DNA of 6,683 nucleotides from Pseudomonadota bacterium (GTDB lineage Bacteria; Pseudomonadota; Alphaproteobacteria; Rhizobiales; Devosiaceae): NCBI GenBank assembly GCA_023436745.1, contig JAEZHZ010000326.1, positions 1 to 6,683 on the forward strand, read 5' to 3'. The notes below the pieces were generated by a model. The model did not search any database and was not told the DNA's origin. It worked only from the letters and a program-made list of their open reading frames with translations. The translations under genes and the position numbers were made by a program. Each line of letters begins with the position of its first letter. The first letter of the stretch is position 1. Below are positions 6,147 through 6,683 of this stretch, one piece after another.

Positions 6147-6160
6147 GAACGGCGCCGTTC
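6147..6160. repeat. 14-bp perfect palindrome GAACGGCGCCGTTC
   Basis: A perfect 14-bp palindrome without a spacer, in non-coding DNA about 50 bp upstream of the candidate cysG -35. It lies inside a wider weak inverted repeat with outer arms CCCGA (6144-6148) and TCGGG (about 6172-6176). It may be an operator or part of a terminator structure; no regulator can be named. Confidence 0.4.
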
Positions 6161-6209
6161 CAAGCGTCGCCTCGGGTGGAGAATAAAAAAGCTATTGATT
6201 TTCAATGCC

Positions 6210-6238
6210 TTGTGACAAGTGGTGCGTGCCGGTATGCT
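6210..6238 (+). promoter_or_regulatory. Candidate cysG promoter with overlapping palindromes
   Basis: TTGTGA (6210-6215) and TATGCT (6233-6238) are 17 bases apart, a reasonable sigma70-type match. Transcription would begin about 19 bases before the cysG ATG. The -35 sits inside an odd palindrome CTTGT-G-ACAAG (6209-6219), and ATTGA-TTT-TCAAT (6194-6206) lies just upstream, so a regulator probably binds here. The -10 is part of a short direct repeat, CCGGTAT at 6230-6236 and again about 10 bases later. Confidence 0.5.
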
Positions 6239-6263
6239 CCGGTATCGCTAAACTTGGGCACCA

Positions 6264-6683
6264 ATGGGCACTCTCAACACCTTTCCGTTGAGCTTCATCG
6301 TCAAGGGCAAGAAGATCATCATCGTCGGCGGCACCGACGAAGCCCTGAACAAGGCCCGGCTGGCAAGTAAGACTACTGCGCAAGTCGTGATTATCTCGCG
6401 GCGCATCGAGGCAGACTTCTCGGCCCATTCTCATGCAGTTCACGAGCGTCCGCTGGCTGAAGCCGACTTCGCAGGCGCGGCGCTGGTGTTCGTGGCCGAG
6501 GAGGGCGAGGATGCCGAACTGGCCAAGGCAGAAGCTGCCCGGCGTGGCATTCCCCTCAACGTGGTCGACGTTCCCGCGGAGTGCGATTTCTACACCCCCT
6601 CCATCGTCGAGCGCGCGCCGCTGACGGTTGCCATCTCCACCGAGGGCGATGCCCCGGTTCTCGCGCGTCTGGTGCGAGCCCGG
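6264..6683 (+). CDS. cysG: Siroheme synthase CysG, N-terminal precorrin-2 dehydrogenase/ferrochelatase domain (3' truncated by window)
   Basis: The first 140 codons are present and the frame is open at the right edge. The product matches the CysG N-terminal domain, which oxidises precorrin-2 to sirohydrochlorin with NAD and inserts iron to make siroheme. The NAD-binding beta-alpha-beta is at residues 12-33 (KKIIIVGGTDEALNKARL), with GGT in place of the usual GGG. NVVDVP (99-104) carries Asp102, which corresponds to the catalytic Asp104 of E. coli/Salmonella CysG. TPSIVERAPLTVAIST (111-126) and APVLARLVR (130-138) are family hallmarks. Whether the C-terminal SAM uroporphyrinogen methyltransferase domain follows cannot be seen; a stand-alone dehydrogenase is possible. 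ATG 6264 is the first start after an in-frame TAA at 6249; its Shine-Dalgarno sequence is poor. Siroheme serves sulfite and nitrite reductases, and in many alphaproteobacteria cysG leads a sulfate-assimilation cluster. Confidence 0.93.
   Translation, partial: MGTLNTFPLSFIVKGKKIIIVGGTDEALNKARLASKTTAQVVIISRRIEADFSAHSHAVHERPLAEADFAGAALVFVAEEGEDAELAKAEAARRGIPLNVVDVPAECDFYTPSIVERAPLTVAISTEGDAPVLARLVRAR

Larger units (their letters stand above)
6087..6263. promoter_or_regulatory. Intergenic region between the ferredoxin gene and cysG
   Basis: This 177-bp stretch holds no convincing gene. In order it contains a GC hairpin at 6099-6114, a 14-bp palindrome at 6147-6160, an AT-rich patch at 6181-6206 and a candidate cysG promoter with two small palindromes. 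It separates two likely transcription units. Confidence 0.6.

Noticed and set aside
6194..6206. ATTGATTTTCAAT as an FNR/FixK box
   Set aside because: The FNR/FixK consensus TTGAT-N4-ATCAA needs a wider spacing; the half-sites here are three bases apart.
6095..6370. A 91-residue plus-strand frame across the ferredoxin-cysG gap
   Set aside because: It runs through the promoter and overlaps the clear CysG frame; its sequence has no recognisable features.

Overview
The window reads as chromosomal DNA of an alphaproteobacterium, most likely in the order Hyphomicrobiales (Rhizobiales). The evidence is the high GC content, the codon use, a ferredoxin of the FdVI type, and a giant membrane-anchored coiled-coil protein resembling the growth-pole-ring / TipN-like polarity proteins of that group. 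I cannot name a genus. No IS element, phage gene, CRISPR array, tRNA or rRNA is visible.

Layout. The left third (1-2056) is the N-terminal 685 codons of one huge minus-strand gene that runs off the left edge. It has two transmembrane helices, then an almost unbroken series of 11-residue repeats. A 357-bp divergent intergenic region (2057-2413) holds a CtrA-box-like sequence, two inverted repeats and a GC hairpin. It separates this gene from a plus-strand orphan histidine phosphotransfer (Hpt) protein (2414-2806). A good sigma70-type promoter then precedes prfC (peptide chain release factor 3, 2914-4518). A class I SAM-dependent methyltransferase follows; its best start is a TTG overlapping the prfC stop codon (4515-5687). 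Next come a putidaredoxin/FdVI-type [2Fe-2S] ferredoxin (5766-6086), a 177-bp intergenic region with several palindromes and a candidate promoter, and the start of cysG (siroheme synthase), which is cut by the right edge.

How the parts may work together. The divergent pair suggests cell-pole or cell-cycle biology: a large polar scaffold-like protein and a phosphorelay Hpt protein share a control region with a 7-of-8 match to the CtrA consensus. This link is inference. prfC and the methyltransferase look translationally coupled, which hints at a translation-related substrate for the methyltransferase. The ferredoxin is a one-electron carrier. cysG supplies siroheme for sulfite or nitrite reductase and probably starts a separate transcription unit. 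Most of the window is ordinary housekeeping. The least explained parts are the hendecad-repeat protein with its control region and the methyltransferase.
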